DNA of 64,000 nucleotides from Pseudarthrobacter oxydans (GTDB lineage: Bacteria; Actinomycetota; Actinomycetes; Actinomycetales; Micrococcaceae). The position numbers and the translations under genes were made by a program. Location of the stretch: contig NZ_CP139438.1 in the NCBI RefSeq assembly GCF_034258515.1, forward strand, positions 4,030,001 through 4,094,000, written 5' to 3'. Below are positions 1 through 8,681 of this stretch, piece after piece. Below the pieces are notes generated by a model, which saw nothing but the letters and a program-made list of their open reading frames with translations, was not told where the DNA came from and did not search any database. The number at the start of each line of letters is the position of its first letter. Position 1 is the stretch's first letter.

Positions 1-1313
1 GAGGCCGGGTCCGATTCCCCGGTCAGGGCCAGCTCCTCCATGGTGAGCCGGTCCACCTGGCGCCGCAGCTTGTCTATCTCCTCCGGGGCGGAATCGATCT
101 CCATCCGGAGGCGGGACGCGGACTCGTCCACCAGGTCGATGGCCTTGTCCGGCAGCTGGCGCCCCGAAATGTACCGGTTCGACAACGTGGCTGCCGCCAC
201 GAGGGCGGAGTCGGCGATGGACACCTTGTGGTGGGCCTCGTAGCGCTCCTTGAGGCCGCGGAGGATGCCGATGGTGTCCTCCACGCTGGGTTCGCCGACG
301 TACACCTGCTGGAAGCGGCGCTCAAGGGCGGCGTCCTTCTCGATGTTTTCGCGGTACTCGTCCAGGGTGGTCGCGCCGATCAGCCGCAGCTCGCCGCGGG
401 CCAGCATGGGCTTGAGCATGTTGCCGGCATCCATCGAGGAATCACCCGTGGCCCCCGCCCCCACGACCGTGTGGATTTCATCGATGAAGGTCACGACCTG
501 GCCCTCGGAGCCCTTGATCTCTTCAAGGACCGCCTTCAGCCGCTCCTCGAACTCCCCGCGGTACTTGGCGCCCGCCACCATGGAGCCCAGGTCCAGGGAG
601 ATGAGGGTCTTGCCGCGCAGGCTTTCGGGCACGTCGCCCGCCACCATCCGCTGCGCCAGCCCTTCCACCACGGCGGTCTTGCCCACTCCCGGTTCGCCGA
701 TGAGCACCGGATTGTTCTTGGTCCGCCGGGACAGGACCTGGATGACCCGCCGAATTTCGGAATCCCGGCCAATCACAGGGTCCAGCTTGCCGGCCCGGGC
801 CATTCCGGTAAGGTCCGTGCCGTACTTCTCAAGCGCCTGGAAGGTGTTTTCCGGGTCCGGACTGTCCACCTTGCGGTCGCCGCGGACACCCGGCAGGGCG
901 GCGAGCAGCGCCTCATGGGAGGCGCCGGCGTCGCGCAGCAGGCGGGCCGCGGCATCATTGCCAGCGGAGAGCCCGAGCAGGAGCACCTCGGTGGAGACGA
1001 ACGTATCGCCCAGCCGGTCGGCTTCGTTCTTGGCGTTCTGGATGGCCTGCAGGGCGGGCCGGGAGAGCTGGGCCTGCTGGCTGGAGCCGCCGGAGGTGGC
1101 CGGCAGGGCCTTGATGGCGCTGCTTGCCTGGACGCTGACCGAGTCCGGATCGGCGCCGGTGGCGCGCAGCAGAGCGACGGCGACTCCTTCGCGCTGGTCC
1201 ATCAGGGCCTTGAGCAGGTGCGCGGGCTCCACCTGGGGGTTTCCGGCCGTGGAGGCGTTCATGGCCGCAGCCGACAGAGCCTCCTGGCTCTTGGTGGTGA
1301 ATTTGACGTCCAA
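1..1313 (-). CDS. clpB: ATP-dependent disaggregase ClpB, N-terminal part (cut by window edge)
   Basis: ClpB is a hexameric AAA+ chaperone that pulls proteins out of aggregates together with DnaK. The visible part is about 437 residues: the N-terminal Clp-N repeat domain (roughly 1-145), then the first AAA+ module with Walker A GEPGVGKT, a DEIHT Walker B, and the start of the coiled-coil middle domain ([15 protein letters not shown]). The 3' end lies beyond position 1. I chose the TTG at 1313 because it gives the family N-terminus ([13 protein letters not shown]) and is preceded by a GAAGGAG ribosome site six bases upstream; the first ATG lies far inside the Clp-N domain. A HAIR operator sits just upstream, pointing to HspR control. 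Confidence 0.95.
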   Translation of the reverse strand, partial: MDVKFTTKSQEALSAAAMNASTAGNPQVEPAHLLKALMDQREGVAVALLRATGADPDSVSVQASSAIKALPATSGGSSQQAQLSRPALQAIQNAKNEADRLGDTFVSTEVLLLGLSAGNDAAARLLRDAGASHEALLAALPGVRGDRKVDSPDPENTFQALEKYGTDLTGMARAGKLDPVIGRDSEIRRVIQVLSRRTKNNPVLIGEPGVGKTAVVEGLAQRMVAGDVPESLRGKTLISLDLGSMVAGAKYRGEFEERLKAVLEEIKGSEGQVVTFIDEIHTVVGAGATGDSSMDAGNMLKPMLARGELRLIGATTLDEYRENIEKDAALERRFQQVYVGEPSVEDTIGILRGLKERYEAHHKVSIADSALVAAATLSNRYISGRQLPDKAIDLVDESASRLRMEIDSAPEEIDKLRRQVDRLTMEELALTGESDPA

Positions 1314-1344
1314 AGAGAGCTCCTTCCGGGGGCAGTTTTCCTAA

Positions 1345-1365
1345 GTTGAGTGTACTACGCTCAAC
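1345..1365 (-). promoter_or_regulatory. HAIR operator (HspR-binding inverted repeat) of clpB
   Basis: The sequence is GTTGAGT-N7-GCTCAAC, against the known HspR-associated inverted repeat CTTGAGT-N7-ACTCAAG. Each half differs from the consensus only in outer bases, and the 7-nt spacer is exact. It lies about 32 bases upstream of the clpB TTG start. HspR is the heat-shock repressor encoded in actinobacterial dnaK operons. Confidence 0.85.
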
Positions 1366-1467
1366 TTTCCTTTGGGGATCCTTTTCCGGGACTGTTTGCC
1401 TACAGCGAAACAGCTCAAGGGCTGCGGCGGAAGGGGCAATCGACCCTATCTGCCTCCATCGCTGCTG

Positions 1468-1496
1468 TTCACATCCGCCGCCGCGCACTCTACTAT
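1468..1496 (+). promoter_or_regulatory. Sigma-A-type promoter of the YCII gene
   Basis: TTCACA (1468-1473), 17-base spacer, TACTAT (1491-1496). Five of six bases match the -35 consensus. The predicted start near 1503 gives a leader of about 47 bases with an AGAGGGG ribosome site before the GTG at 1550. Confidence 0.5.
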
Positions 1497-1549
1497 CGGC
1501 CTGTGGCCGGGGGCAGCGTGCCGCCGGCGCAGTCAAGAGGGGACAATCC

Positions 1550-1885
1550 GTGAAAAAGTTCGTGGTTCTTTACGTCGCACAGCAGTCAGCCCAGGCCCAG
1601 ATGGCGGAAAGCTCGCCGGAAGCCGCGCAGGAGGGCATGAAAGCCTGGATGGAATGGGCCGGACGCGCCGGTGACGGCATCGTGGACATGGGGAGTCCGC
1701 TGGGCGCCGGAACGGAAATCACCGCAACAGGGGCCGCTGAAGCCCCTGCGGGGGTGGCAGGTTACGGGATCATCCAGGCCGACGATCTTGCCGGTGCCCA
1801 GGCGCTGCTGGACGGCCATCCGCACCTCATGATGCCCGGGGCCAGCATCCAGGTCTACGAAACCCTGGACCTTCCCGGCATGTAG
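1550..1885 (+). CDS. YCII-related domain protein
   Basis: A 111-residue cytoplasmic protein of the YciI-like fold (DGPF/YCII family), small dimeric proteins of mostly unknown activity. It begins MKKFVVLYVA and contains the family features of a GMKAWMEWA helix after the first strand, a GYGIIQADDLAGAQALL segment, and a C-terminal strand ending in VYETLDLPGM. The GTG start is chosen because AGAGGGG lies at a proper distance and the N-terminal beta strand starts there; the frame stays open further upstream but without family similarity. It is monocistronic, convergent with modC. No catalytic role can be read from the sequence. Confidence 0.75.
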   Translation: MKKFVVLYVAQQSAQAQMAESSPEAAQEGMKAWMEWAGRAGDGIVDMGSPLGAGTEITATGAAEAPAGVAGYGIIQADDLAGAQALLDGHPHLMMPGASIQVYETLDLPGM

Positions 1886-1904
1886 GGCGGCGCACAGTTT
1901 CCTC

Positions 1905-2954
1905 CTACAACGGGTAGACCGAAACCGCTGTCGCCTTCACCACGAAGTGCACCGGCAAGCCGGGAACCAGGCCGAGGTCCGCCGAGGCCGCGGGAGTGAG
2001 GTCCGCCGCGAGGCTTCCCGCCCTGACCCGGATGAAGTCGCCATGCGGTTCAAGATCGGTGACGGCCACCTCGAAGGAATTCCGCGGGCTTCCGTGGGCA
2101 TCGGTGAGGAACACCGAAACGGACGACGGCGGGAACACGGCCACAGCTGCCTGTCCCGGGGGGATGGGGTCCTCGCTGTGTCCGGCTATGTGCCGGCCCC
2201 GGCTGGTCAGGATGCCGTCACCGGCGAGCGTCCCGGGAACAAAGTTGAGCCCTGCCAGCCCGGCCGCGAAGGCGCTCCGGGGCCGTTGCAGCACCTGCCG
2301 TGTGGGGCCCTCCTCTGCGATGCCCCCGTTTTCAAGGATCACCACCCGGTCCGCCAGCATCAGCGCGTCCAGGACATCGTGGGTGATGATGAGGGCCGGC
2401 CGGTCCGCGAGGACATGTTTGAGCAGCCGCCGCAGCAGCGGGGCCGAGTGGATGTCCAGCGCGGCCATCGGTTCATCGAGGAGGAGGAGGCCGGGATCCG
2501 CGGCGAGCGCCCGGGCCACGGCAACGCGCTGGGCCTGCCCGCCCGAAAGCTCCCCGGGACGGCGTGCCGCAAGGCCTTCAGCTTCCACCTGTGCCAGCCA
2601 CTGCAACGCCCTGGCCCTGGCCACGGGCCTGGGCGCACCCGCGCTGCGTGGACCGAAGGCCACGTTGTCCGCGGCGTTGAGATGCGGGAAAAGCAGCGGT
2701 TCCTGCGCCAGCAGCGCCGTCCCCCGGCGGTGGGGCGGGGTCCACTGGTTCCGTCCGTCCCCCACATGGAACAGGGTCCGGCCGTTCAGCTCGGCCCGTC
2801 CGCTGTCCGGCCGCAGCAGCCCCGCAATGACGGAGAACAGCGTCGACTTGCCGGCACCGTTAGGTCCCATCACCGCCACGGTTTCAGCGGGCCCCACGGA
2901 GAAGGCGACGTCGAAACCGCGCTCCGCCACGGCTGCCTGGAACGAGAACGTCAC
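1905..2954 (-). CDS. modC: Molybdate ABC transporter, ATP-binding protein
   Basis: This is the cytoplasmic ATPase of the molybdate importer. In order: Walker [10 protein letters not shown] near residues 30-38, the signature [15 protein letters not shown], Walker [13 protein letters not shown], the switch histidine in ITHD, and a C-terminal TOBE/Mop-type domain (about 270-345) that in ModC binds molybdate and regulates the ATPase. Length 349 is typical. The ATG overlaps the modB stop by four bases, indicating translational coupling. It is the last gene of a four-gene operon read leftward. The close relatives are sulfate (CysA) ATPases, but the adjacent modA/modB make molybdate the better call. 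Confidence 0.9.
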   Translation of the reverse strand: MTFSFQAAVAERGFDVAFSVGPAETVAVMGPNGAGKSTLFSVIAGLLRPDSGRAELNGRTLFHVGDGRNQWTPPHRRGTALLAQEPLLFPHLNAADNVAFGPRSAGAPRPVARARALQWLAQVEAEGLAARRPGELSGGQAQRVAVARALAADPGLLLLDEPMAALDIHSAPLLRRLLKHVLADRPALIITHDVLDALMLADRVVILENGGIAEEGPTRQVLQRPRSAFAAGLAGLNFVPGTLAGDGILTSRGRHIAGHSEDPIPPGQAAVAVFPPSSVSVFLTDAHGSPRNSFEVAVTDLEPHGDFIRVRAGSLAADLTPAASADLGLVPGLPVHFVVKATAVSVYPL

Positions 2955-3871
2955 GGAACATCCCCGCCCGCCGCGGGAGCCGGCGTCGTCCGCTCTCCGG
3001 ACAACCGGAGGGCGGGCGTCCTGCCCGCCGGGCGCCGGTACGCAAGTGCCACCACTGCGACTGCCACGGCCACCAGCACCAGGGAAAGCGCGACGGCGGC
3101 GTCGGGGTCCGTCTCCCGCTGCAGGTAGATCTCCAGCGGCAGCGTCCGGGTAACCCCCTGGAGGCTGCCGGCGAACGTGAGGGTGGCACCGAATTCGCCC
3201 AGGCTCCTGGCGAAGGCAAGGACCGCGCCGGAGGCCAGGCCGGGCAGGACGAGCGGCAGCGTGACGCGGCGGAAAACGGTCCCGGGCGATGCACCGAGCG
3301 TCGCTGCCACCGCCTCGTACCTGTGTCCGCCGGTGCGCAGCGCGCCTTCCAGGCTGACCACCAGGAACGGCAGTGCCACGAAGGTCTGGGCCAGGACCAC
3401 GGCCGTGGTGGAAAACGCGATCTGCAGCCCCAGCACCTCAATCGCGCCGCCCAGGAGGCCCTGCCGGCCGAAGGTGTACAGGAGGGCAATGCCGCCCACC
3501 ACGGGCGGCAGGACCAGCGGGAGCAGCACCAGCGCGCGCAGGAGCCCCAGCAGCGGGAGCGCGCCGCGGGCAAGGACCACCGCCAGCGGCACGCCGAGCA
3601 CGACGCACAGGGCAGTGCTGGCCGCCGAGGTCCGCAGGCTCAGGCCCAGCGCCGCAAGGGAGGACTCGGAGGTGACCAGCGGAACGAAGTTGGCCCAGTT
3701 GACGCGCGCCACGATGGCCGCCAGCGGCAGGACCACCACCGTGGCTGCCAGGACTGCCAGCGCGTACAGCCAGCGGGGGATGCCCGTATACGCCTGGCGC
3801 CCGCCTCCCCTTTGCCGCCGGTTGGCCTGCTGCTGGCCGGACGGCTGCCGGCTGGACTGCCTGCCGGTCAC
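2951..3871 (-). CDS. modB: Molybdate ABC transporter, permease protein
   Basis: A 306-residue inner-membrane permease. After a basic, glutamine-rich N-terminus of about 30 residues there are about six hydrophobic helices. The ATPase-contact loop is recognisable in the segment [25 protein letters not shown], the EAA motif of importers (written here only as position about 190-215). [16 protein letters not shown] segment, typical of ModB, follows. It overlaps modA and modC by four bases on each side, so the operon is tightly coupled. Confidence 0.9.
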   Translation of the reverse strand: MTGRQSSRQPSGQQQANRRQRGGGRQAYTGIPRWLYALAVLAATVVVLPLAAIVARVNWANFVPLVTSESSLAALGLSLRTSAASTALCVVLGVPLAVVLARGALPLLGLLRALVLLPLVLPPVVGGIALLYTFGRQGLLGGAIEVLGLQIAFSTTAVVLAQTFVALPFLVVSLEGALRTGGHRYEAVAATLGASPGTVFRRVTLPLVLPGLASGAVLAFARSLGEFGATLTFAGSLQGVTRTLPLEIYLQRETDPDAAVALSLVLVAVAVAVVALAYRRPAGRTPALRLSGERTTPAPAAGGDVP

Positions 3872-4674
3872 GTGCTGCCCGCTGCCGGCCCAAACCCGGC
3901 GGCTGCGAGGACTTCCCTGCCTTCGGGGCCTGCCACCAGCCCCAGGAACTTTGCGGCAGCGGTCTTGTTGCGGCTGCCGGCAAGCGTTGCGATGGGGTAG
4001 GTGTTCACCGCTGCGGCCGACTCGGGAAAGGGAACGCTGTCCACTTTGCCGCCGGCCGCCCGGACGTCGGTGACGTAGACGAGTCCGGCGTCAGCCTCTC
4101 CCGAGCTGACTTTGCCCAGGACATCGGCCACGGAGTTTTCCTCGCTGACCGGGCTGAGGTCCGTCCCCGTCTGCTGTTCGACGGCGGCCGCGGCGGCCCC
4201 GCAGGGCACCTGGCGGGCGCACATCACAAGCTTCGTTCCGCTCCTGGCCAGGTCGGCGAAGGATCCGATTCCTGCCGGGTTCCCTGCCGGGACGGCGATG
4301 GCCAGGGTATTGGTGGCAAAGTCCCGCGGTTGGCCGTCCACCAGGCCGGCGTCCTGCAGCCTGGCCATGTTGCTGGTGTCCGCCGAGGCGAACACGTCCG
4401 CGGGAGCGCCCTGGCTGATCTGGGTGGACAGGTCCGACGAACCGGCAAAGCTGAGGGTGACGCCGGTTCCGGGGTTCTCCTTTTCGAACCGTGCCGTGAG
4501 CTCGGTAAAACTGGCTTTAAGGGAAGCAGCGGCGAAAACGGTCAGTGTTTCCCGGCTGGTTCCCTGGGCGGCGTTGCCGCCGTCGCCGGCAGCACCGGTG
4601 CCGGCACAACCGGCGAGCAGGGCCGCCAGCAGGATTGCCGCCAGCAGGGCTCCGGCCCGCCGAACCGGCGTCAC
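3868..4674 (-). CDS. modA: Molybdate-binding lipoprotein ModA
   Basis: This is the substrate-binding protein of the importer, 268 residues, tethered outside the membrane. It has a lipoprotein signal: basic start (TPVRRAG), hydrophobic stretch and lipobox LLAGC near residue 22. The mature part has ModA hallmarks: [24 protein letters not shown] (oxyanion-binding serines), [11 protein letters not shown] and the VYVTDV region. I use the GTG at 4674, which overlaps the upstream stop (GTGA). A longer open frame reaching 5016 is only the out-of-frame shadow of the upstream gene and would bury the signal peptide. Confidence 0.9.
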   Translation of the reverse strand: MTPVRRAGALLAAILLAALLAGCAGTGAAGDGGNAAQGTSRETLTVFAAASLKASFTELTARFEKENPGTGVTLSFAGSSDLSTQISQGAPADVFASADTSNMARLQDAGLVDGQPRDFATNTLAIAVPAGNPAGIGSFADLARSGTKLVMCARQVPCGAAAAAVEQQTGTDLSPVSEENSVADVLGKVSSGEADAGLVYVTDVRAAGGKVDSVPFPESAAAVNTYPIATLAGSRNKTAAAKFLGLVAGPEGREVLAAAGFGPAAGST

Positions 4675-5081
4675 GCGGCTCCCTTTCCCTGCGGGGTTTC
4701 GATGATGACCGTGGTGGCCTTGACCACGGCGGTGGCCACGGAGCCGAGTTCCAGTCCCAGTTCCTTGACGGCCTCGCTGCTCATCAGGGACACCACGCGG
4801 AAGGGCCCGCACTGCAGCTCCACCTGGGCCATCACACTGTCCGCCTTGATGCCGGTGACGAGGCCCACGAAGCGGTTGCGGGCCGAACTGCCCGTGCGGT
4901 GCGGATCGGCCGGAAGCTGCGCCAGCTTCTGTGCGTGCCGCGCCAGTTCCAGGCCGTCCACGGCGAGCCGGCCCGCGTCGTCCTTCCGCGGCGTCAGGCT
5001 CCCGTTCTCGGTCCATCGCCGGACGGTATCGTCACTGACGCCCAGGAAACGGGCGGCCTCCGAAACGCGGATAGTAGGCAT
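4671..5081 (-). CDS. HTH-TOBE molybdate-responsive protein heading the mod operon
   Basis: A 136-residue protein with an N-terminal MerR/excisionase-type helix-turn-helix (about 5-25: SEAARFLGVSDDTVRRW) and a C-terminal TOBE domain (about 66-132: NRFVGLVTGIKADSVMAQVE), the molybdate/tungstate-binding fold of ModE and Mop proteins. It is the first gene of the mod operon and its stop overlaps the modA GTG. It lacks the full ModE DNA-binding domain, so it may be a small molybdate-sensing regulator or a storage (molbindin-like) protein carrying an HTH. Autoregulation of the operon is an inference. The ATG seems leaderless: TAGAGT ends six bases before it and no ribosome site is present. Confidence 0.8.
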   Translation of the reverse strand: MPTIRVSEAARFLGVSDDTVRRWTENGSLTPRKDDAGRLAVDGLELARHAQKLAQLPADPHRTGSSARNRFVGLVTGIKADSVMAQVELQCGPFRVVSLMSSEAVKELGLELGSVATAVVKATTVIIETPQGKGAA

Positions 5082-5198
5082 AGCGCCACTCTAATACGCA
5101 TTTGCGGATTCGAGAGCCCGTGGGGGCCGCATTTCAGGATTTCGTCCTCCTGGAAGGAGCAACCGGCTCGCGCAGCTGCGCAGCACTAGACTTCCCCC
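5082..5198. promoter_or_regulatory. Divergent leaderless promoters (mod operon / DUF4031-HD gene)
   Basis: On the minus strand TAGAGT is followed by six bases (GGCGCT) and the ATG at 5081. On the plus strand TAGACT (5187-5192) is followed by six bases (TCCCCC) and the ATG at 5199. In both cases transcription would start at the A of ATG. Neither gene has a ribosome site. Confidence 0.55.
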
Positions 5199-6068
5199 AT
5201 GGTCCTCTACATCGATCCGCCCCTCTGGCCTGCGCACGGAACGCACTTTTCGCACCTCATTTCCGACGAATCTTTGGCGGAACTGCACGCGTTTGCGGCT
5301 GCGGCGGGTGTCCCCGAACGGGCCTTTGACGGGGACCACTACGACGTTCCGGAGCGCCGCTTCGATGACCTCGTGGCGGCCGGCGCCGTTCCCGTGGAAG
5401 GACGGATCCTGGTCCGCAGGCTCATTGCCAGCGGCCTGCGCATTCCTGCCCGGCAACGGAACAAGTCGCTCAAGGTGCCGCTGCTGAACCGCTGGAACTC
5501 GATCATGCCCGGCCATGACGCCCTCTTCCTGGACCTCCTGGACCGGTGGAGCGAGGACCACCGCCACTATCACGGCTGCACGCACCTGCTGGCGGTACTC
5601 GAAGCCCTCGACCTTCTCACCGATCCCGACGACCCGCCGCGGACAGTCCTGCTGGCGGCCTGGTTCCACGACGCCGTCTACCGCGGCATAGCCGGCCAGG
5701 ATGAGGAGGAGTCCGCGCGCCTCGCCGAGGAGCGCCTGCACGGCGCCGGCCTTCCGGAAGCGGAGGCGGCCGAGGTGGCACGGCTTGTCAGGCTGACATC
5801 CGACCACTGCCCGGAAGAGGGGGACCGCGACGGCGCCCTCCTGTGCGATGCCGACCTGTCCGTCCTGGGCGGGGACCCGGAGGAATACGCCAGGTACGTT
5901 GCTGCCGTCCGCAAGGATTACGCGCACATCGGCGACGCCGACTTCGCGGCCGGGCGCGCCGCCGTCGTGCGCCATCTGCTGGAACTGGAGCCGCTGTTCC
6001 ACAGCGGCAGGGCAAGGGAGCTGTGGCTGGCTGCCGCGCACCGCAATTTGAAGGGCGAACTGGCGTGA
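5199..6068 (+). CDS. DUF4031 - HD-domain phosphohydrolase fusion
   Basis: A 289-residue protein with two parts. Residues 1-80 match DUF4031 (YIDPPLWPAHGTHFSHLISD, DHYDVPERR, LVRRLIASGLR). Residues about 95-280 are an HD-superfamily metal-dependent hydrolase: a histidine-rich RHYHGCTHLLAVL, AAWFHDAVYRG (the HD pair), RLVRLTSDH, and CDADLSVLG. HD proteins of this type are predicted phosphohydrolases; no substrate is apparent. The stop overlaps the GTG of the ComB-like gene, so the two are co-translated. The ATG is preceded by a leaderless-type -10, not by a ribosome site. Confidence 0.8.
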   Translation: MVLYIDPPLWPAHGTHFSHLISDESLAELHAFAAAAGVPERAFDGDHYDVPERRFDDLVAAGAVPVEGRILVRRLIASGLRIPARQRNKSLKVPLLNRWNSIMPGHDALFLDLLDRWSEDHRHYHGCTHLLAVLEALDLLTDPDDPPRTVLLAAWFHDAVYRGIAGQDEEESARLAEERLHGAGLPEAEAAEVARLVRLTSDHCPEEGDRDGALLCDADLSVLGGDPEEYARYVAAVRKDYAHIGDADFAAGRAAVVRHLLELEPLFHSGRARELWLAAAHRNLKGELA

Positions 6069-6874
6069 ACGCACCCACCTCGAATTCCCGCCACACGTTC
6101 ACTGCAAGTGCCGCGCACCGGCAACTGCCCTACGCGGTCCGGGTGGAGTGGGGGCTCGACGGCGGGAGCACCGTAACGTCCGGCGCGGACCTTGCCGTGG
6201 TGGTTGACGTCCTCTCCTTCAGCACCTGCGTAAGCGTCGCCCTGGACCGGGGCGCCGCGGTCCTTCCTTTTCCCTGGAAGGACACCGGCGCGGAGGATTT
6301 CGCTGCCCGCCACCGAGCCCTGCTGGCCGGGCCCAGGGACGGGGGCGGGCTCAGCCTCTCCCCCGCAAGCCTTAGGGCTGCCGGTTCCCTGGAGCGGGTG
6401 GTCCTGCCGTCCCCCAACGGTTCCGCGCTCTGCCACGAACTGGCGCGCACAGTTCCGTTGCTGGCCACCGTGTGCCTCCGGAATGCCGCAGCCACCGCGG
6501 ACTGGGTGGCGGCCAACCTCCCGGAAGATGCAGTGATCGCAGTGGTTGCGGCCGGCGAACGCTGGCCGGACGGCACCCTCCGGCCGGCCGTGGAGGACCA
6601 GATCGGGGCGGGGGCATTCATCGCGGGCCTGGTGGCTGCGGGCAAAGGCGGCTACGAGGCCGAAGACGGCAGGCACGGATACTCGCCGGAGGCTGTGGCT
6701 GCGATGGCCGTCTTTGAAGCCGCCGAGCCCCGGCTCCGGGAGATGCTGCGTGGCTGCTCGAGCGGCCGTGAGCTGACCGGGGCGGGCTACGGTGCCGACG
6801 TCGATATCGCCGCGGAACTGGACGACAGCGACGCCGTGGCCATCATGGCGGGCGGGGCGTTCAGCCCCCGCTGA
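6065..6874 (+). CDS. ComB family 2-phosphosulfolactate phosphatase-like protein
   Basis: A 269-residue cytoplasmic protein of the ComB family, named after the phosphatase of archaeal coenzyme M synthesis. Family features are ADLAVVVDVLSFSTCVSVAL, VVLPSPNGSALCHEL, LRNAAATADWVA, AVVAAGERWPDGTLRPAVEDQIGAGAF and a C-terminal DVDIAAELD. Coenzyme M is not expected in this host, so the true substrate is probably another 2-phospho acid; that is inference. The GTG at 6065 overlaps the stop of the HD gene (GTGA), which fixes the start and indicates coupling. Confidence 0.8.
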   Translation: MNAPTSNSRHTFTASAAHRQLPYAVRVEWGLDGGSTVTSGADLAVVVDVLSFSTCVSVALDRGAAVLPFPWKDTGAEDFAARHRALLAGPRDGGGLSLSPASLRAAGSLERVVLPSPNGSALCHELARTVPLLATVCLRNAAATADWVAANLPEDAVIAVVAAGERWPDGTLRPAVEDQIGAGAFIAGLVAAGKGGYEAEDGRHGYSPEAVAAMAVFEAAEPRLREMLRGCSSGRELTGAGYGADVDIAAELDDSDAVAIMAGGAFSPR

Positions 6875-6910
6875 CGTTGCCTGTGTTCCGCGCCGTTCCG
6901 CCCCGGCGTC

Positions 6911-7312
6911 CTAGCGGTAGGAGGACACGAAGGGCTGGGTGGTGGGCACAATCTGCTTGCCCAGCGGCATCAGGGACACCGGGATGAGCTTCAGGTTTGC
7001 GATGGCCAGCGGGATGCCAATGATGGTCACTGCCATCGCAAAGGCCGTGACCACGTGTCCAATGGCGATCCAGATGCCTGCCACCAGCAGCCAGATGACG
7101 TTGCCCAGCAGCGAGAACACGCCCGCACCGCCGGGTTTGTCCACCACCGTCCGGCCGAAGGGCCAGAGCGTGTACGCAGCGATCCGGAACGACGCGATGC
7201 CCCAGGGAATGGTGATGACCAGCAGGCAGCAGATGACCCCCGCGAAGAAATAACCCAGCGCGAGCCAGAAACCGCCGAAAACCAGCCAGATGATGTTGAG
7301 CAGTGCCTTCAT
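6911..7312 (-). CDS. yccF: YccF family membrane protein (DUF307)
   Basis: A 133-residue membrane protein with two duplicated YccF domains. Each has a pair of hydrophobic helices around a conserved ITIPWGIASFRIA / ITIIGIPLAIANLKL turn and a PFGR/PLGK segment. Function is unknown. The ATG at 7312 gives the family start MKALLNIIWLVFGGFWL. The bases before it read CACAAT-GGAGGG-ATG: either a -10 six bases before a leaderless start or a ribosome site unusually close to the ATG. It is monocistronic, convergent with the ComB-like gene. Confidence 0.85.
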   Translation of the reverse strand: MKALLNIIWLVFGGFWLALGYFFAGVICCLLVITIPWGIASFRIAAYTLWPFGRTVVDKPGGAGVFSLLGNVIWLLVAGIWIAIGHVVTAFAMAVTIIGIPLAIANLKLIPVSLMPLGKQIVPTTQPFVSSYR

Positions 7313-7382
7313 CCCTCCATTGTGCCCCGGGGGCCGGGGCAGCGGGATGGGGGCCTGCCCTGACCGGCCCCTGAATCCGCGG

Positions 7383-7997
7383 CTAGACCGAAGCAGCAGC
7401 TCCCTTGGCCGCCTGCACGAAGGCGCTGACCTTGGCCAGGTCCTTGACGCCGCGGGACGCCTCGACACCGGAGGAAACATCGACGCCCCAAGCGTGCGCC
7501 GCCGTGGCGGCCTGCGCAACATTGGCGGCGTCCAGCCCGCCTGCCAGCAGCCATTTACGTTCCTGCAGCACGGGGATTTCGGCCACGGACGCATAGTCCC
7601 AGGCCTCGCCGGAGCCGGGGACGGCGGCGTCGATCAGGAGCAGGTCTTCCCCCCAGTCCTCCAGCTCCTCGGCTGCGGCACCCATGGTGACGGCCCTGAC
7701 CAGCTTCATGCCGGCGTCGTGCACCGTGGCCACGTCCCCGCGCGAGCGCCGGCCGTGCAGCTGGATCCACTCCAGCCCGGCGGCACGGGCGATGGCGAGG
7801 GCGTCGGCAACCGGCTCGTCACGGAACACGCCGATGGGCGTAACCCCGGCCGGCACTTCGGCCAGCAGCGCGGAGGCCTGGGAGGGCGAGACCACGCGGG
7901 GACTGGCCGTGAGGACGAAACCCACCGCGTCGGCCCCTGCCTCCGCGGCAGCGCGGATGGATTCCGGCGTGCTGAGGCCACACACTTTGACGAACAT
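7383..7997 (-). CDS. trpF: Phosphoribosylanthranilate isomerase TrpF
   Basis: TrpF isomerises phosphoribosylanthranilate to CdRP in tryptophan synthesis. The 204-residue TIM barrel has the catalytic cysteine at position 6 (MFVKVCGL), the GADAVGFVL strand, the LEWIQLHG strand, a catalytic aspartate in LLLIDAAVPGSG (about 123), and the phosphate-binding DVSSGVEASRGVKD loop. The ATG at 7997 has AAGGAG eight bases upstream. It stands alone, with no other trp gene nearby. Many actinobacteria use the bifunctional PriA instead, so a dedicated TrpF is notable. Confidence 0.9.
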   Translation of the reverse strand: MFVKVCGLSTPESIRAAAEAGADAVGFVLTASPRVVSPSQASALLAEVPAGVTPIGVFRDEPVADALAIARAAGLEWIQLHGRRSRGDVATVHDAGMKLVRAVTMGAAAEELEDWGEDLLLIDAAVPGSGEAWDYASVAEIPVLQERKWLLAGGLDAANVAQAATAAHAWGVDVSSGVEASRGVKDLAKVSAFVQAAKGAAASV

Positions 7998-8099
7998 TCC
8001 CGGCTCCTTAGGCTGTTTTCGTGTTGTCCCCCCGCAGGAGAGTAGCAGGGATGGATGGGAGCTGCCGATACCGGCAGGCAGGCCAACTAGGCTGGGCTG

Positions 8100-8681
8100 A
8101 TGGAGATCATCCGCTTCGCAGACCGCAAGCCCCAGCCCTGGCGCAACGGCGGCGGGGTCACGCGCCAGATCGCCGGCCATCCCGACGCCGCCTCCCTCCA
8201 GGATGCCGGGTGGGACTGGCGGGTCAGCATCGCCGAGGTCACCAAAGCCGGGGACTTCTCGCCGTTCCCTGGCATGGAGCGGGTACTGACGGTGGTCGAG
8301 GGCGAACTCCTGCTCCTGACCGTGGACGGCGCTGAGCATCCCCTGGAGAGGTACCGTCCGTTCCGTTTTCCCGGCGGGGCCGCCACCTCCTGCGCCCTTC
8401 CCACGGGAGATGTCAGGAACCTCAACGTCATTACCCGGGCCGGCAGCGTCAAGGGTTTCACGTCCATCATTGAGATTTCGAAGAAACGCGCCCACCCGCT
8501 GTTTGCCGGCCAGTTGGGGATCCTGCTGCAGGGCCAGGCCACAGCCTCGGACGCAAGCCATGAACCCGAGGCCCTGGGCCGCTACGACGCCGTGGTGGGC
8601 TCGGACAGCGCGTCCCCGGAGATCCTGGGCCGCGGCTTCCTTGCCGTCGTGTCCATCGACCAGGTCACTGGCTCAGACTGA
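8100..8681 (+). CDS. HutD/Ves family protein
   Basis: A 193-residue bicupin protein of the HutD/Ves family. It starts MEIIRFADRKPQPWRNGGG, the usual opening (W-[KR]-NGGG-[VT]T), and continues with WRVSIAEV, DFSPFPGMERVLTVVEG, a FRFPGG loop and NVITRAG. HutD is linked to histidine use and Ves to cold response in enterobacteria, but no hut genes are here. The start is leaderless-like: TAGGCT (8088-8093), six bases, ATG. Its last 17 bases overlap the 3' end of the convergent oxidoreductase gene. Confidence 0.85.
   Translation: MEIIRFADRKPQPWRNGGGVTRQIAGHPDAASLQDAGWDWRVSIAEVTKAGDFSPFPGMERVLTVVEGELLLLTVDGAEHPLERYRPFRFPGGAATSCALPTGDVRNLNVITRAGSVKGFTSIIEISKKRAHPLFAGQLGILLQGQATASDASHEPEALGRYDAVVGSDSASPEILGRGFLAVVSIDQVTGSD

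Noticed and set aside
228..1349. 373-codon plus-strand open frame opposite clpB
   Set aside because: It is the GC-rich antisense shadow of a clear ClpB reading frame and shows no domain.
3868..5016. Longer start for modA at 5016
   Set aside because: The upstream part is the shadow of the HTH-TOBE gene; the lipoprotein signal begins at the GTG at 4674.
7383..8561. Longer start for trpF at 8561
   Set aside because: The extension runs antisense to the HutD gene; the ATG at 7997 has a clear AAGGAG site and the TrpF N-terminus.
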